A stretch of DNA of 64,000 nucleotides from NCBI GenBank assembly GCA_023379005.1, contig JAMCTG010000005.1:372001-436000 (forward strand). Reading direction: 5' to 3'. Shown here in pieces: positions 7,783 to 16,833 of this stretch. Origin of the DNA: Candidatus Babelota bacterium. GTDB lineage: Bacteria > Babelota > Babeliae > Babelales > Babelaceae. A program made the position numbers and the translations under genes. Numbering within the stretch: position 1 is the first letter of the stretch; the number at the start of each line of letters is the position of its first letter. The notes beneath the pieces were generated by a model, which searched no databases, had not been told where the DNA came from, and saw only the letters and a program-made list of their open reading frames with translations.

Positions 7783-8787
7783 TTAATCCCAATTTAATGA
7801 GCCAGCAACTTGATATTCTGTTACACGAGTTTCAAAGAAATTTTTCTTTTTATTAATATCAGTTGATTGTGACATCCAAGGAAGTGGATTTTCTGTGTTA
7901 TATATTTTTGTAAGCCCAAGTCTTTCAAGTCGTCTGTCTGCAATGTATTCAATATAATCACAGAACTGTTTTGGTCCTAGACCTAAAATGCCATCAGGAC
8001 AAGCATCAAACGCATATCTTTTTTCTAGATTCACAGCTTTTTTTATTAATGTAATAACGTTTTGCTGAAATTCAGAATTCCAAATTTCTGGATTTTCTGC
8101 TTTTATTGTATTAATTAAATCGCAACCGAATGCAAGATGAATACTTTCATCGCGCATTATATATTCAAATTGTTGACCTATGCCAACCATTTTATTTTGT
8201 CTTTTGAGTGCAAGCATCATTGCAAAACCTGCATAGAAGAAAATGCCTTCCATGATCACATAATATCCAATAAGATCGTGCAAAAATCTTCTGACATTTT
8301 CCGGACCTTGGGTGGAAAAATTAGGATCAAAAATTGATTGGGTCAACTCAATAACAAAATCATCTTTTTCTTTTATTGATGGGATTGTTTGATACATTGT
8401 ATAAATTTCTTCTGGTTCAAGACCAAGAGAGTCACAACAATAAATAAAGGTATCTGTATGAATTGCTTCTTCAAATGCTTGTCTTAAAAGATATTGTCGA
8501 CATTCAGGATTTGTAACATGTCTATAAACTGCTAGTACCAAATTATTTGCAGTTAAAGATTCTGCTGTTGAAAAAAATCCAAGATTCCACAAAATCATAC
8601 GTCTTTCAGCTTCTGAAAGAACATGTTTTGCTCTCCATTGTTCAACATCTTGTTGCATAGAAATTTCTTCAGGTGTCCAATTGTTTGAAATTCCATCTTT
8701 GTAATGTTGACGCGCCCAAAGATATGACATCGGTAAAATTTTATTTGGATCTGTAATACTATTATTTATGATTGTTTTTTTTTGCAT
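7783..8787 (-). CDS. nrdB: Ribonucleotide reductase beta subunit, class Ic (Mn/Fe, radical-tyrosine-less)
   Basis: 334 residues; RBS AGAGGAAAAA before ATG. It makes the oxidant for NrdA in ribonucleotide-to-deoxyribonucleotide reduction. Metal-ligand positions read E76, E107, H110, E180, E214 and H217. The radical tyrosine position (E. coli Y122) is F114, within HTDTFIY, and the first ligand is Glu, not Asp. Both features define the class Ic enzyme of Chlamydia, which uses an Mn(IV)/Fe(III) cofactor. Every position is offset by exactly 13 from the Chlamydia trachomatis numbering I remember (E89, E120, H123, F127, E193, E227, H230), and Y116 matches its Y129. The C-terminus (FFETRVTEYQ...LNWD) also looks chlamydial. 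It follows nrdA on the same strand. Confidence 0.93.
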   Translation of the reverse strand: MQKKTIINNSITDPNKILPMSYLWARQHYKDGISNNWTPEEISMQQDVEQWRAKHVLSEAERRMILWNLGFFSTAESLTANNLVLAVYRHVTNPECRQYLLRQAFEEAIHTDTFIYCCDSLGLEPEEIYTMYQTIPSIKEKDDFVIELTQSIFDPNFSTQGPENVRRFLHDLIGYYVIMEGIFFYAGFAMMLALKRQNKMVGIGQQFEYIMRDESIHLAFGCDLINTIKAENPEIWNSEFQQNVITLIKKAVNLEKRYAFDACPDGILGLGPKQFCDYIEYIADRRLERLGLTKIYNTENPLPWMSQSTDINKKKNFFETRVTEYQVAGSLNWD

Positions 8788-8823
8788 ATTTTTTTCCTCT
8801 TAAATCTTAAAATCCTGTATTTT

Positions 8824-8858
8824 CCGGGGCCCCCAAATGAGGCTTTAGCCATTTGGGG
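8824..8858. repeat. GC-rich hairpin between nrdA and nrdB (CCGGGG-YCCCC element)
   Basis: CCGGGGCCCCC followed by a near-perfect hairpin: CCCCAAAT, GA bulge, GGCT, TT, AGCC, ATTTGGGG (8831-8858). It starts immediately after the nrdA stop codon and has no following T-run, so it is not an ordinary terminator. It may stabilise the nrdA end of the transcript or tune the A:B ratio (inference). A related sequence (CCGGGGTCCCC plus palindrome) lies inside tsaB near 28564, so it is a dispersed element. Confidence 0.65.
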
Positions 8859-8859
8859 A

Positions 8860-11328
8860 TCATTGGCACGATTCGCAAGAAGGATTTTCAATACTGCAAG
8901 CTTGCTGAGAACCTACAGAATTATATTGTCTTTTTTGTGTAAACCCAAATTTAGAAGCATCCAATGTAGATTTTTCAATCTGCGTCGCGCCAAGTGTTCT
9001 CATATAATATGTAGTCTTCATTCCATATTTCCATGCAGCTATGTAAACTTCATGCAAACGTTTTCCAGAAACACCTTTAATGAAAATATTATGTGATTGG
9101 CTTTGGTCAATCCATTTTGCTCTATGCGCCGTGATTTTTAAAAGCCATTCTGGAGAAATTTCAAATGAAGTTTTATATTTTTCTTTCAAATAAGGATCAA
9201 TTTCTTCAATTGCATCAAGGTCGCCGTCAAAATATTTTAATTTATCAAGCATATCTTGGTTCCATTGCCCTCTAGCTTTTAAATCATCAACTAAGTATGA
9301 ATTTACAATTGTAAATTCACCACTAATGTTCGATTCTACATATAAATTTTTGTAGATAGGTTCAATGCAAGGGTAGCAACCTGCAATTGTTGAAATTGTT
9401 GCAGTTGGTGCTACAGCCATTGTATTAGAATTACGCATTCCAAATTGCTTAACTTTTTCTTTCAATGGTTGCCAATTTAATGTAAATGTGCGAGAAACTT
9501 CAATTGGCATCCCTCTTTCTGCTTCGAGCATATCAACAGTATCTAATGGGAAAATTCCTCTATCCCATTTTGAACCTTTAAAAGATTCATACGTACCGCG
9601 TTCTTTTGCTAATTCACATGATGCATCGATAGCATAATATGAAACTTTTTCGCCAAGAATGTCTGCAATTTTTAAAGCATCTTCGCTTGAGAATGGAACA
9701 TTAAGTTTAAATAATAAATCTTGAAAGCCCATTATACCTAAACCAATTGGACGGTGCCTATAGTTTGAATTTTTCGCTTCTTTTGTTGGATAAAAGTTGA
9801 GGTCAATGACGTTGTCCAGCATACGGATTGCGCTATAAATTGTTGTTTGCAACATTTGTTCATCAACTTGGCCATTGATAATGTGCTTTTCTAAATTTAT
9901 AGAACCTAAATTGCATACTGCTGTTTCATCTGCTGATGTATTTAAAGTAATTTCTGTGCAAAGGTTTGAACTATGAACAACACCTGCATGATCTTGTGGC
10001 GAACGAATATTACAAGGATCTTTAAACGTTATCCAAGGGTGACCAGTTTCGAACAATCTTGTAAGCATTTTGCGCCAAAGTTGTTTTGCTTCAATAACTT
10101 TAAATTGTCTAATTCCACCTTGGTTTGCTAAATTTTCATAATATTTATATTTTTCTTCAAATGCTTTTCCAAAAATATCATGTAGTTCTGGAACTTCATC
10201 TGGAGAAAATAAAGTCCATTGCCCATCTTCTAGAACACGCTTCATAAAAAGATCTGGGATCCAGTTTGCAGTATTCATATCATGAGTACGCATTCTTTCA
10301 TCGCCAGTATTTCTTCGTAAATCTAAAAATGATTCAATATCAAGATGCCAAACTTCTAAGTATGCACATGTTCCGCCTCTTCTAATACCACTTTTTGTAA
10401 TTGCAACAACAACGTCGTTAGCAATTTTTAAAAATGGCACTACACCTTGGCTAGTTGCTTTTATACTTTTGATCCAAGAACCGGTTGAACGAATATTTGT
10501 CCAATCATTTCCAATTCCTCCAGCCCATTTTGCAAGCTGAGCATTATCGCCAATGTATTTAAAAATGTGAGATAAATCATCATTTACTGTCGACAAAAAA
10601 CATGAGCTTAATTGCGGAACTCTTAAACCAGAATGGAACAATGTTGGAGTTGATGGCAAATAACGCAATGAAGAAATAATTTCATAAAATTCTAAAGTTT
10701 TTTGATTGCAATCTTTTTCATTGAGAGCAAGACCCATTGCAATGCGCATCCAAAATGCTTGAGGAGTTTCTAATCTTTTGCCATTAATTTTTAAAAGATA
10801 TCTTTCATACAGAGTATGCATACCCATGTAATTTAAAAGTTCATCACGTTCTAGCTTTAATTGTGAACTTAAAAATTCAAGATCAAAATTTAACATTTTT
10901 TGATCAAAATATTCTTTAGCAACCCCCTCTACAATTGATTGAATAAAGCCTTCACGATAAAGGCGTTCAATCATTACATCTTGTCTAAAAGATTTACCAA
11001 TAACTTCTTTATAAAGTTTTTGTCTTAATAAACGAGATGACACTATGCCATATTCCGGATCTTTTTCGATGAAAACTGTCGATGCCATAACAAGAGCTTT
11101 TTCAAGATCCATAGTGGACATTGTTGTTGTTAAATTTCTTATTACTTCTCGTAAAAGTTCATCTACCGAAACAGATTTTAATCCAGAACATATTCGTTCT
11201 AATGTGTTTCTAATTTTTGAAAAATCACACGGTACTCTCATACCATTTCTTTTTATAATTTCGTAGGCAATGTCTGAAGAACCAAGTCCAGACAATATGC
11301 CGTCTTCTTGCATGCGTCGTTTTTCCAT
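8860..11328 (-). CDS. nrdA: Ribonucleotide reductase alpha subunit, class I
   Basis: About 822 residues from ATG 11328 (AAAGGGATAG just upstream; a longer TTG reading to 11376 lacks support). Order: N-terminal ATP-cone (YEIIKRNGMRVPCDFSKI), then the ten-stranded barrel with SSCFLST (redox Cys), NLCTEI (Asn, radical Cys, Glu of the active site), CNLGSINL (partner Cys), PTATISTIAGCYP, and the radical-transfer pair YY in TTYYMRTLGA. The C-terminus ends CESC-Q, the swinging cysteine pair. It reduces NDPs together with NrdB and sits upstream of it in one operon, separated by the hairpin at 8824-8858. Confidence 0.95.
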   Translation of the reverse strand: MEKRRMQEDGILSGLGSSDIAYEIIKRNGMRVPCDFSKIRNTLERICSGLKSVSVDELLREVIRNLTTTMSTMDLEKALVMASTVFIEKDPEYGIVSSRLLRQKLYKEVIGKSFRQDVMIERLYREGFIQSIVEGVAKEYFDQKMLNFDLEFLSSQLKLERDELLNYMGMHTLYERYLLKINGKRLETPQAFWMRIAMGLALNEKDCNQKTLEFYEIISSLRYLPSTPTLFHSGLRVPQLSSCFLSTVNDDLSHIFKYIGDNAQLAKWAGGIGNDWTNIRSTGSWIKSIKATSQGVVPFLKIANDVVVAITKSGIRRGGTCAYLEVWHLDIESFLDLRRNTGDERMRTHDMNTANWIPDLFMKRVLEDGQWTLFSPDEVPELHDIFGKAFEEKYKYYENLANQGGIRQFKVIEAKQLWRKMLTRLFETGHPWITFKDPCNIRSPQDHAGVVHSSNLCTEITLNTSADETAVCNLGSINLEKHIINGQVDEQMLQTTIYSAIRMLDNVIDLNFYPTKEAKNSNYRHRPIGLGIMGFQDLLFKLNVPFSSEDALKIADILGEKVSYYAIDASCELAKERGTYESFKGSKWDRGIFPLDTVDMLEAERGMPIEVSRTFTLNWQPLKEKVKQFGMRNSNTMAVAPTATISTIAGCYPCIEPIYKNLYVESNISGEFTIVNSYLVDDLKARGQWNQDMLDKLKYFDGDLDAIEEIDPYLKEKYKTSFEISPEWLLKITAHRAKWIDQSQSHNIFIKGVSGKRLHEVYIAAWKYGMKTTYYMRTLGATQIEKSTLDASKFGFTQKRQYNSVGSQQACSIENPSCESCQ

Positions 11329-11571
11329 ACTATCCCTTTTGAATTTTGAGCAAAAAAAGACAAAAATATTTACCAATCTAGCTTTTTAGCTAACTACAAT
11401 CTGAATAAAGAACAAACTGTTTTTGTAAGTTATAACTTTAACAATTTAAGCTTTAGTTATCAATCTAAATTAAGAATATTTTTAATAAAAAATATTCTTA
11501 ATTTTTTTACAATATTATTTCGATTTAAAATACAATCGGAGTTTTTTTAGAAGAAATTATGAGATAAGAAA
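11329..11571 (-). other. Intergenic region upstream of nrdA with a long AT hairpin
   Basis: The 243 bases between the F-box/ankyrin gene and nrdA contain an almost perfect 13-bp stem (TAAGAATATTTTT 11471-11483 with its complement 11488-11500). It presumably terminates or insulates the upstream gene. I looked for paired NrdR boxes (ACAC-N8-TGTGT-like) before nrdA and saw none. No gene or RNA is evident. Confidence 0.4.
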
Positions 11572-12423
11572 TTAAGAATTATCAGTAGTTGATTTTTGAA
11601 TTGCATCTTCAAGCATTTGAATTATTTCTTGATTACCAAATCCTCTTGCATAATCAAGCGCAGTTTTTCCATCCCAAACTTCACAATTTGGATCTGCTTT
11701 GGCATCAAGTAAAATTTTTAAAGTATATTTTACTGGTTCAGAATCAATAGATTTTTCTAAATGTGCATTGCGTAATAAATGAACTAAAGCTGTATGACCT
11801 TCAGAATTTTTAAAATTAACATCCGCTCCAAACTTTATTAATATTTTTATTCCGTCAGTTTTATTTTTTATTGTGGCCATCATTAAAGCATTTGTCGAAT
11901 ATTCACTTTCATCAATCCAGTCAATCTTAATACCTGCATAGATAAGCATCTGTACTATATCTTCTGTAATTGGAATAAATCCTGGATACCACGACGCATC
12001 AAAGAGAATTTTTTGAAAATCTTTCCAAGTATATCTTGGTTTATTTTTTTTCTTAGAACCGCCATAATCATGTTTACAAGTTGTTTTTAGTAAATCATCG
12101 GCAAATTTTTTTAAAATTTTATTTCCATTATTATCCGCAACTTTCTTAAATAATTTATTTATTTTTATCGACTCAGCTCTTTTATTAAATAATCTCTTAA
12201 CATTATATTCTAGGCTTGGAAGATTTATATCATTATCAATTTCTTTAAAAATATCATTAAAAGAATTTAATACATGAAATTCTGCGATACTTTGTTGAAC
12301 GTCTATTGGCAAGTCTACAAATTTTTCAAATTTCATTGGAGTAACTTTTATTTCTTGATTAGATTCCATTGAAATGATATTGGGAACAATAAACATGCCG
12401 GACATTATTAATTTTTTAATCAT
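11572..12423 (-). CDS. Secreted F-box-like protein with ankyrin repeats
   Basis: 283 residues. N-terminal signal peptide ending IIS-MES, with the same ME junction as several other secreted proteins here. A short F-box-like segment FVDLPIDVQQSIAEF (about 36-50) follows, then a charged helical middle. Three to four ankyrin repeats come next (STNALMMATIKNKTDGIKILIKFGADVN; GHTALVHLLRNA...LKILLDAKADPN; GKTALDYARGFGNQEIIQMLEDA). F-box domains recruit substrates to eukaryotic SCF ubiquitin ligases and ankyrins bind target proteins, so an F-box-ankyrin architecture suggests a host-ubiquitin effector. Secretion into the host is inference, and the F-box match is weak and made by eye. Confidence 0.65.
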   Translation of the reverse strand: MIKKLIMSGMFIVPNIISMESNQEIKVTPMKFEKFVDLPIDVQQSIAEFHVLNSFNDIFKEIDNDINLPSLEYNVKRLFNKRAESIKINKLFKKVADNNGNKILKKFADDLLKTTCKHDYGGSKKKNKPRYTWKDFQKILFDASWYPGFIPITEDIVQMLIYAGIKIDWIDESEYSTNALMMATIKNKTDGIKILIKFGADVNFKNSEGHTALVHLLRNAHLEKSIDSEPVKYTLKILLDAKADPNCEVWDGKTALDYARGFGNQEIIQMLEDAIQKSTTDNS

Positions 12424-12435
12424 GATTTTTTATCA

Positions 12436-12529
12436 ACCCTTCGATACAAAATTGCTATGCAATTTCACTCAGGGTGATTTTTTAAGGGTGATCATGGTGA
12501 GTGATTTCGAAGAAATCGTATCGAACCAT
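12436..12529. repeat. Paired palindromic repeat, locus A (L 12436-12475, R 12494-12529)
   Basis: L: ACCCT, TCGATAC, stem AATTGC/GCAATT, ACTC, AGGGT. R: ATGGT, GAGT, stem GATTTC/GAAATC, GTATCGA, ACCAT. R is the reverse-complement form of L (GAGT...GTATCGA), so the two units face each other. This is one of four loci with the same plan; the only one not between convergent genes (hppA and the F-box/ankyrin gene both read leftward). Confidence 0.75.
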
Positions 12530-12532
12530 AAA

Positions 12533-12565
12533 CAAAAAAAGAGGCTGCTTATTTCGCAGCCTCTT
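12533..12565 (-). terminator. Rho-independent terminator of hppA
   Basis: On the minus strand: GAGGCTGC, loop GAAATAA, GCAGCCTC, followed by a T-run (plus-strand A-run 12534-12540). It lies 25 bases after the hppA stop. Confidence 0.9.
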
Positions 12566-12589
12566 CTAAGTTTTTTTAAAATGACGTTT

Positions 12590-14563
12590 TTAAAACGACA
12601 CAAGTAATAATGCAATGATAGACATTAACTTGATCAAAATATTTAGCGCTGGACCAGATGTATCTTTAAAAGGGTCTCCTACCGTGTCGCCAACAACTGC
12701 GGCTTTATGAGCATCGGAGCCTTTACCACCTAAATGACCTGCTTCAATATATTTTTTAGCATTATCCCAAGCACCACCACCGTTTGCCATCATAAGAGCT
12801 AGAAGCACACCAACAACAGTTGCTCCAACTAAAAGCCCGCCTAATGCAGCACGACCAATAATAAAGAATACTGCTACTGGCAATGTGATTGTGAAAAATC
12901 CTGGTAATATCATTTCTCGTAAAGCTGCTTGCGTAGCAATTGCAACACATTTACGATAGTCAGGTTCTGCTTTACCTTCCATAAGGCCCGGAATTTCTCT
13001 AAATTGTCTGCGAACTTCCATAACCATTTTCAATGCAGCTTGGCCAACAGAACGCATAGTCATTGAAGAAATAATAAATGGCATTACGGCGCCAATAAAT
13101 ACACCAACTAAAATTACAGGATCTACTAAATTAAGAACTGTAACCCCAGACTGTTCAGCATAAGCTGAGAAAATTCCAAGCGCTGCTAATAATGCAGAAC
13201 CAATTGCAAATCCTTTACCCATTGCTGCAGTAGTATTTCCGAGCGAATCGAGTTTGTCTGTAATTTTACGTACTGAAGGTCCAAAACCTGCCATTTCTGC
13301 AATACCACCAGCATTATCTGCAATAGGACCATATGCATCAACAGTCATAGTAATACCAACTGTTGCAAGCATGGCAACTGCGGAAAGTGAAACACCAAAA
13401 AGGCCTCCACCATATGTAAATGCTAGCCAAACAACTGCAGCTAGAATTGCAACAGGTAATGCTGTTGATTCCATACCAACTGAAAGGCCATAAATTATAT
13501 TAGTAGCAGCACCAGATTTGGAACTTTCAGCTAATTTTTGAACTGGTGAACCGGCAGTATAATATTCTGTAATTAAACCAATTATAATTCCGGATAAACA
13601 TCCAAGAATAAGCGACCAAAATAATGCAATATCAATGCTCATGTAATATACATATCCATAAGCAAAAGATAAAAAGAATGCTACTGCAATATAAGTTGCA
13701 TTTCTTAACATAGCAGCTGGTTCAGACTTTAAAATTAAATTGGAAAATAAACCAACAATTGAACCTAATAAACCAAAAACGCAAAGCATTAATGGGAAGG
13801 TAACAAGAACCAAATTTCCTGGAAAAAGAATATAAGCAAGAGCTATTGATGCAATTGCTGCGCCAACATAAGATTCATAAATATCTGCACCCATGCCAGC
13901 AGTATCGCCAACATTATCGCCAACGTTATCTGCAATTACAGCAGGATTTCTAGGATCATCTTCAGGAATTCCTGCTTCAATTTTTCCAACTAAATCTGCC
14001 CCAACGTCTGCTGATTTTGTAAAAATACCGCCACCAACACGCGCAAAGAATGCAACTAATGAAGCACCAAAACCAAAGCTAGCTAAAATATTTATAAAAT
14101 GAGGATGATTTAAGAAAAGATACATCATAGTACCAAGACCTAATAAGCCGCAACTTGCGACTGCAAAACCCATAACACCGCCACCGAAAAGAGCGACTAA
14201 GAAGGCAGCATGTTCACCATGTTCTTTTGCTGCAATAGTTGTGCGAGCGTTTGCATCTGTTGCAGCAACCATTCCTATGTAACCAGTTATAAGAGACAAT
14301 AATGAACCGGACAAGAAACTAAGAGCAGGTAAAATTCCACCAAATATCCATAAAAGGGTCATAACACCTAAAACTACAAAGGAAATAATTTTGTATTCTT
14401 CTTTTAAAAAGGTCATTGCGCCGTCTTTAATAGCCTTTGCAATGTGAGCCGCCTTTTTATCAGTTAAAGGCAATCGTCTTATTCCAAAAAGAAGGTAAAA
14501 AACTACAGCTAGGCCTATAAAAGACGCAGCAGTAGTTATGAGATAGAAGTAGCTTGCCAGCAT
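12590..14563 (-). CDS. hppA: Membrane-bound ion-translocating pyrophosphatase, K+-dependent type
   Basis: 657 residues, about 15-16 membrane helices; RBS CGGAG before ATG. It hydrolyses PPi and pumps H+ (or Na+) outward. The substrate motif [20 protein letters not shown] is at 201-220, with a second acidic cluster [14 protein letters not shown] near the C-terminus. In [10 protein letters not shown] (442-451) the residue after TT is Ala446, where K+-independent enzymes carry Lys, so the enzyme should need K+. I cannot tell H+ from Na+ pumping without a tree. It is monocistronic with its own terminator. With Na+-coupled symporters nearby it suggests PPi-driven membrane energisation. Confidence 0.95.
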   Translation of the reverse strand: MLASYFYLITTAASFIGLAVVFYLLFGIRRLPLTDKKAAHIAKAIKDGAMTFLKEEYKIISFVVLGVMTLLWIFGGILPALSFLSGSLLSLITGYIGMVAATDANARTTIAAKEHGEHAAFLVALFGGGVMGFAVASCGLLGLGTMMYLFLNHPHFINILASFGFGASLVAFFARVGGGIFTKSADVGADLVGKIEAGIPEDDPRNPAVIADNVGDNVGDTAGMGADIYESYVGAAIASIALAYILFPGNLVLVTFPLMLCVFGLLGSIVGLFSNLILKSEPAAMLRNATYIAVAFFLSFAYGYVYYMSIDIALFWSLILGCLSGIIIGLITEYYTAGSPVQKLAESSKSGAATNIIYGLSVGMESTALPVAILAAVVWLAFTYGGGLFGVSLSAVAMLATVGITMTVDAYGPIADNAGGIAEMAGFGPSVRKITDKLDSLGNTTAAMGKGFAIGSALLAALGIFSAYAEQSGVTVLNLVDPVILVGVFIGAVMPFIISSMTMRSVGQAALKMVMEVRRQFREIPGLMEGKAEPDYRKCVAIATQAALREMILPGFFTITLPVAVFFIIGRAALGGLLVGATVVGVLLALMMANGGGAWDNAKKYIEAGHLGGKGSDAHKAAVVGDTVGDPFKDTSGPALNILIKLMSIIALLLVSF

Positions 14564-14690
14564 ATATACTCCGTTGAAAATATAAAAATATCTTTAAATA
14601 AGTATATATTTTGGCAAAAATATACGATTTTGTAAAGGATATAAGGCTTTTATAACTATTGGTTTGTTTATTTAAGGTAGGATTTTAATA
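14564..14690. other. hppA upstream region
   Basis: 127 AT-rich bases between the F-box-like cluster and hppA. They must hold the hppA promoter on the minus strand, but I cannot single out a convincing -35/-10 pair. No gene seen. Confidence 0.3.
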
Positions 14691-15260
14691 TTATTTATCG
14701 GGATAAATTTTAGAGCATAATTTTTTTAAATTTTCAGGTTTTGAAAGCCATCGTGACTGATAGAAAATACAATATCGATGATATAATACAGCTCTATATT
14801 TTTGAGTTTCTATAATTTTGAATAAATTATCCCAACCTGGTTCAGAGTTAACTTTACTTAAATAATATTCAATATATGGAACTATCTCATATTTCACAGC
14901 AGTTTGTATTAGATTCATATCTGGAGTAGTTTGCCTATCTCGCTCATTAAGCTTATTAACTTGTTCAATTTTATATAACTGATTATCAAGTTTTTGAAAT
15001 TTTTCATCCTTAAAAAATTCATTAATTGCTTTGCAAACACATCTTAAATTTTGAACATCTTTTTTTGATTTTATAATTTTATCAAATTCAATGGGATAAT
15101 TTGGTCTAGCAACCATTTTAAAAATTTTCATTTTAATTTCATCAGGTATAGAAATCAAAAGAGAATTATCTTGTTCAGCCCCTAATTTATTTTCAGAAAC
15201 TTCCATTGCAAAAACATTTACACTAATTAATAAAAGTAGTAAAAAAATATAATGTAACAT
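14691..15260 (-). CDS. Secreted F-box-like protein 1
   Basis: 189 residues. Signal peptide MLHYIFLLLLLISVNVFA, junction A-ME. An F-box-like domain follows: SIPDEIKMKIFKMV (from about 37), then NLRCVCKAINEFFKD. The pattern is the F-box hallmark L-P-x-E-[IV]-x-x-x-IF, about 25 residues, then L-R-x-V-C-K-x-[FI]-N-x-[FL]. The C-terminal part has TAVKYEIVPYIEYYLSK, also found in the next two genes and reminiscent of a degenerate ankyrin/helical repeat. It is third in transcription order of three tandem paralogues. Confidence 0.65.
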   Translation of the reverse strand: MLHYIFLLLLLISVNVFAMEVSENKLGAEQDNSLLISIPDEIKMKIFKMVARPNYPIEFDKIIKSKKDVQNLRCVCKAINEFFKDEKFQKLDNQLYKIEQVNKLNERDRQTTPDMNLIQTAVKYEIVPYIEYYLSKVNSEPGWDNLFKIIETQKYRAVLYHRYCIFYQSRWLSKPENLKKLCSKIYPDK

Positions 15261-15279
15261 ATTATATCTCGAAAATTAA

Positions 15280-15957
15280 TTATTGAGCCTGACTAGCAAA
15301 AAAATCTGACACATTTACTAATGACAATGCATTACCAAAAGCTCTTAGACCAAGATTGTTTCTTCTATATTGAAATTTATTTTTTCTTATCCAATCCATT
15401 AATTCAGAATGTGGTATGCTATCAAATTTTTTTCTATATCCAACAACACTAATATCGTCACAACCACCACTCCCCAATTGATCCATAAAATCTTTATTAT
15501 ATTTATAAGCATGTTCAAATAATTTTTCAAAATGTTCAGTCTTATTATTTTTGCTTAAGCAGTATGAAAGAAACGGTAAAACATTATGCTTAACAGCAGT
15601 TTCTGTTCGGCCAATATTTGCATTAGTTACTTTTTCTGATTTATATAAATTATCAAAATAATCTATTTGATATAAATTATTTTCAAGTTTTTTAAATTCT
15701 TCATCTTTAAATAATTCATTAAATGATTTGCATACACGGCGTAAACTTTGAATATCTTTTTTTGATTTTGCAATTTCCTTAGGATTTTCTGCATCCTTAG
15801 GTGTCGCAACCATTTTAAATATATGCATTTTGACTTCATCAGGTAATGCAACTAAAGATGAATCTTCATCTCTTGTAAATTTAGTTTCTCCAGATTCCAT
15901 GCAGAAAATATTTGTACTAACTAATAAAAATAATAATGAAAGAATATAACGTAACAT
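15280..15957 (-). CDS. Secreted F-box-like protein 2
   Basis: 225 residues; RBS AGAGGTTAAT before ATG. Signal peptide to FC-MES, F-box-like ALPDEVKMHIFKMV and SLRRVCKSFNELFKD, then TAVKHNVLPFLSYCLSK. It gives the clearest F-box match of the three (L-P-D-E-V...L-R-R-V-C-K-S-F-N). C-terminal residues about 170-225 include HSELMDWIRKNKF, shared with paralogue 3. It lies 19 bp from paralogue 1 and 22 bp from paralogue 3, a likely operon. Proposed role (inference): adaptor for a host SKP1/cullin ubiquitin ligase. Confidence 0.7.
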   Translation of the reverse strand: MLRYILSLLFLLVSTNIFCMESGETKFTRDEDSSLVALPDEVKMHIFKMVATPKDAENPKEIAKSKKDIQSLRRVCKSFNELFKDEEFKKLENNLYQIDYFDNLYKSEKVTNANIGRTETAVKHNVLPFLSYCLSKNNKTEHFEKLFEHAYKYNKDFMDQLGSGGCDDISVVGYRKKFDSIPHSELMDWIRKNKFQYRRNNLGLRAFGNALSLVNVSDFFASQAQ

Positions 15958-15979
15958 ATTAACCTCTATTTAATTTTAA

Positions 15980-16723
15980 TTAATGTTTATGTAACTGTTC
16001 TAAAGCTATTGTAAAATCGTGCAACTCACTATATAAGATTGGTCTGCTTTGCTCAGTTCCACACAAATTAAATGGTTCACCGCAAATTTTTTGATCAATT
16101 CTATTTTTAATTAACCAACCCATTAATTCTGAATGGGAAGTATTTTTTATTTTTTCTCTAATCTCACTTTTTTGTTTGTGCAAGGGCTGGGAATAAAATG
16201 GAATATCAAATTTGAATGCAGATATAAAATCTTTATTATATTGATGTGCTATATTTAGAACTTGCAACCAATGTCTTTGTTCACCTTTTTTGCCTAATTG
16301 ATAAGCAACATAAGGAACAATATCATGCTTAATTGCAGTTTCTAATGTGCTTATATGAGGATGAGTTTTTTTATCATCATTGTTCAAAGCCTGAACAGCT
16401 TTAATTTTATATAACTCTTCAGCATAATTCTGCATCATGTCAGATTTGATAATTTTATTAAATCTTTTGCATGTCTGCTTTAAGTCTTTGATATATTGAT
16501 TTGATTTCTTTATTTCTTTTGGATCTAAAGGATTTGTAGGGTTAAAAACATTATTAGGCTTAGCTACAAATTTAAAAATATGCGCAATTTCTTCATCTTT
16601 TAATAAAGAAAAAAAATCAGAAGAATTTAATTTTTCACGCTTAATTTTTGATTCTCCAGATTCCATACAAAAAAGATTTGTACTGATTAATAAAAATAAT
16701 AATGAAAAAATATAACGGAACAT
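15980..16723 (-). CDS. Secreted F-box-like protein 3
   Basis: 247 residues from ATG 16723 (GGTGGGTAAA upstream; matches the MLRYIL start of paralogue 2). Signal peptide to FC-MESGES. The F-box-like region is more diverged (LLKDEEIAHIFKFVA...DLKQTCKRFNKII), followed by TAIKHDIVPYVAYQLGK and HSELMGWLIKN. It is first in the three-gene run and carries an insertion (FNPTNPLDPKE) inside the F-box linker. Function unknown beyond the family resemblance. Confidence 0.65.
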   Translation of the reverse strand: MFRYIFSLLFLLISTNLFCMESGESKIKREKLNSSDFFSLLKDEEIAHIFKFVAKPNNVFNPTNPLDPKEIKKSNQYIKDLKQTCKRFNKIIKSDMMQNYAEELYKIKAVQALNNDDKKTHPHISTLETAIKHDIVPYVAYQLGKKGEQRHWLQVLNIAHQYNKDFISAFKFDIPFYSQPLHKQKSEIREKIKNTSHSELMGWLIKNRIDQKICGEPFNLCGTEQSRPILYSELHDFTIALEQLHKH

Positions 16724-16833
16724 TTTACCCACCATTTTTGAACAATTTAAATTTATTTATTTATAGCTAATTATAGCCAAATTAGCACAATTTGTCAATT
16801 AGAAAATATTTTAATAATAATCAAAAATCAGGT

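Noticed and set aside
11329-11571. NrdR box before nrdA
   Set aside because: No ACAC-AT-rich-GTGT palindrome pair can be found; only an AT hairpin.
12374-12607. 77-codon plus-strand frame across 12.4-12.6 kb
   Set aside because: It runs through the repeat pair and the hppA terminator and is antisense to two real genes; no RBS.
13254-13493. Plus-strand frames inside hppA (also 13893-14102)
   Set aside because: Proline/serine-rich antisense shadows of conserved hppA codons.
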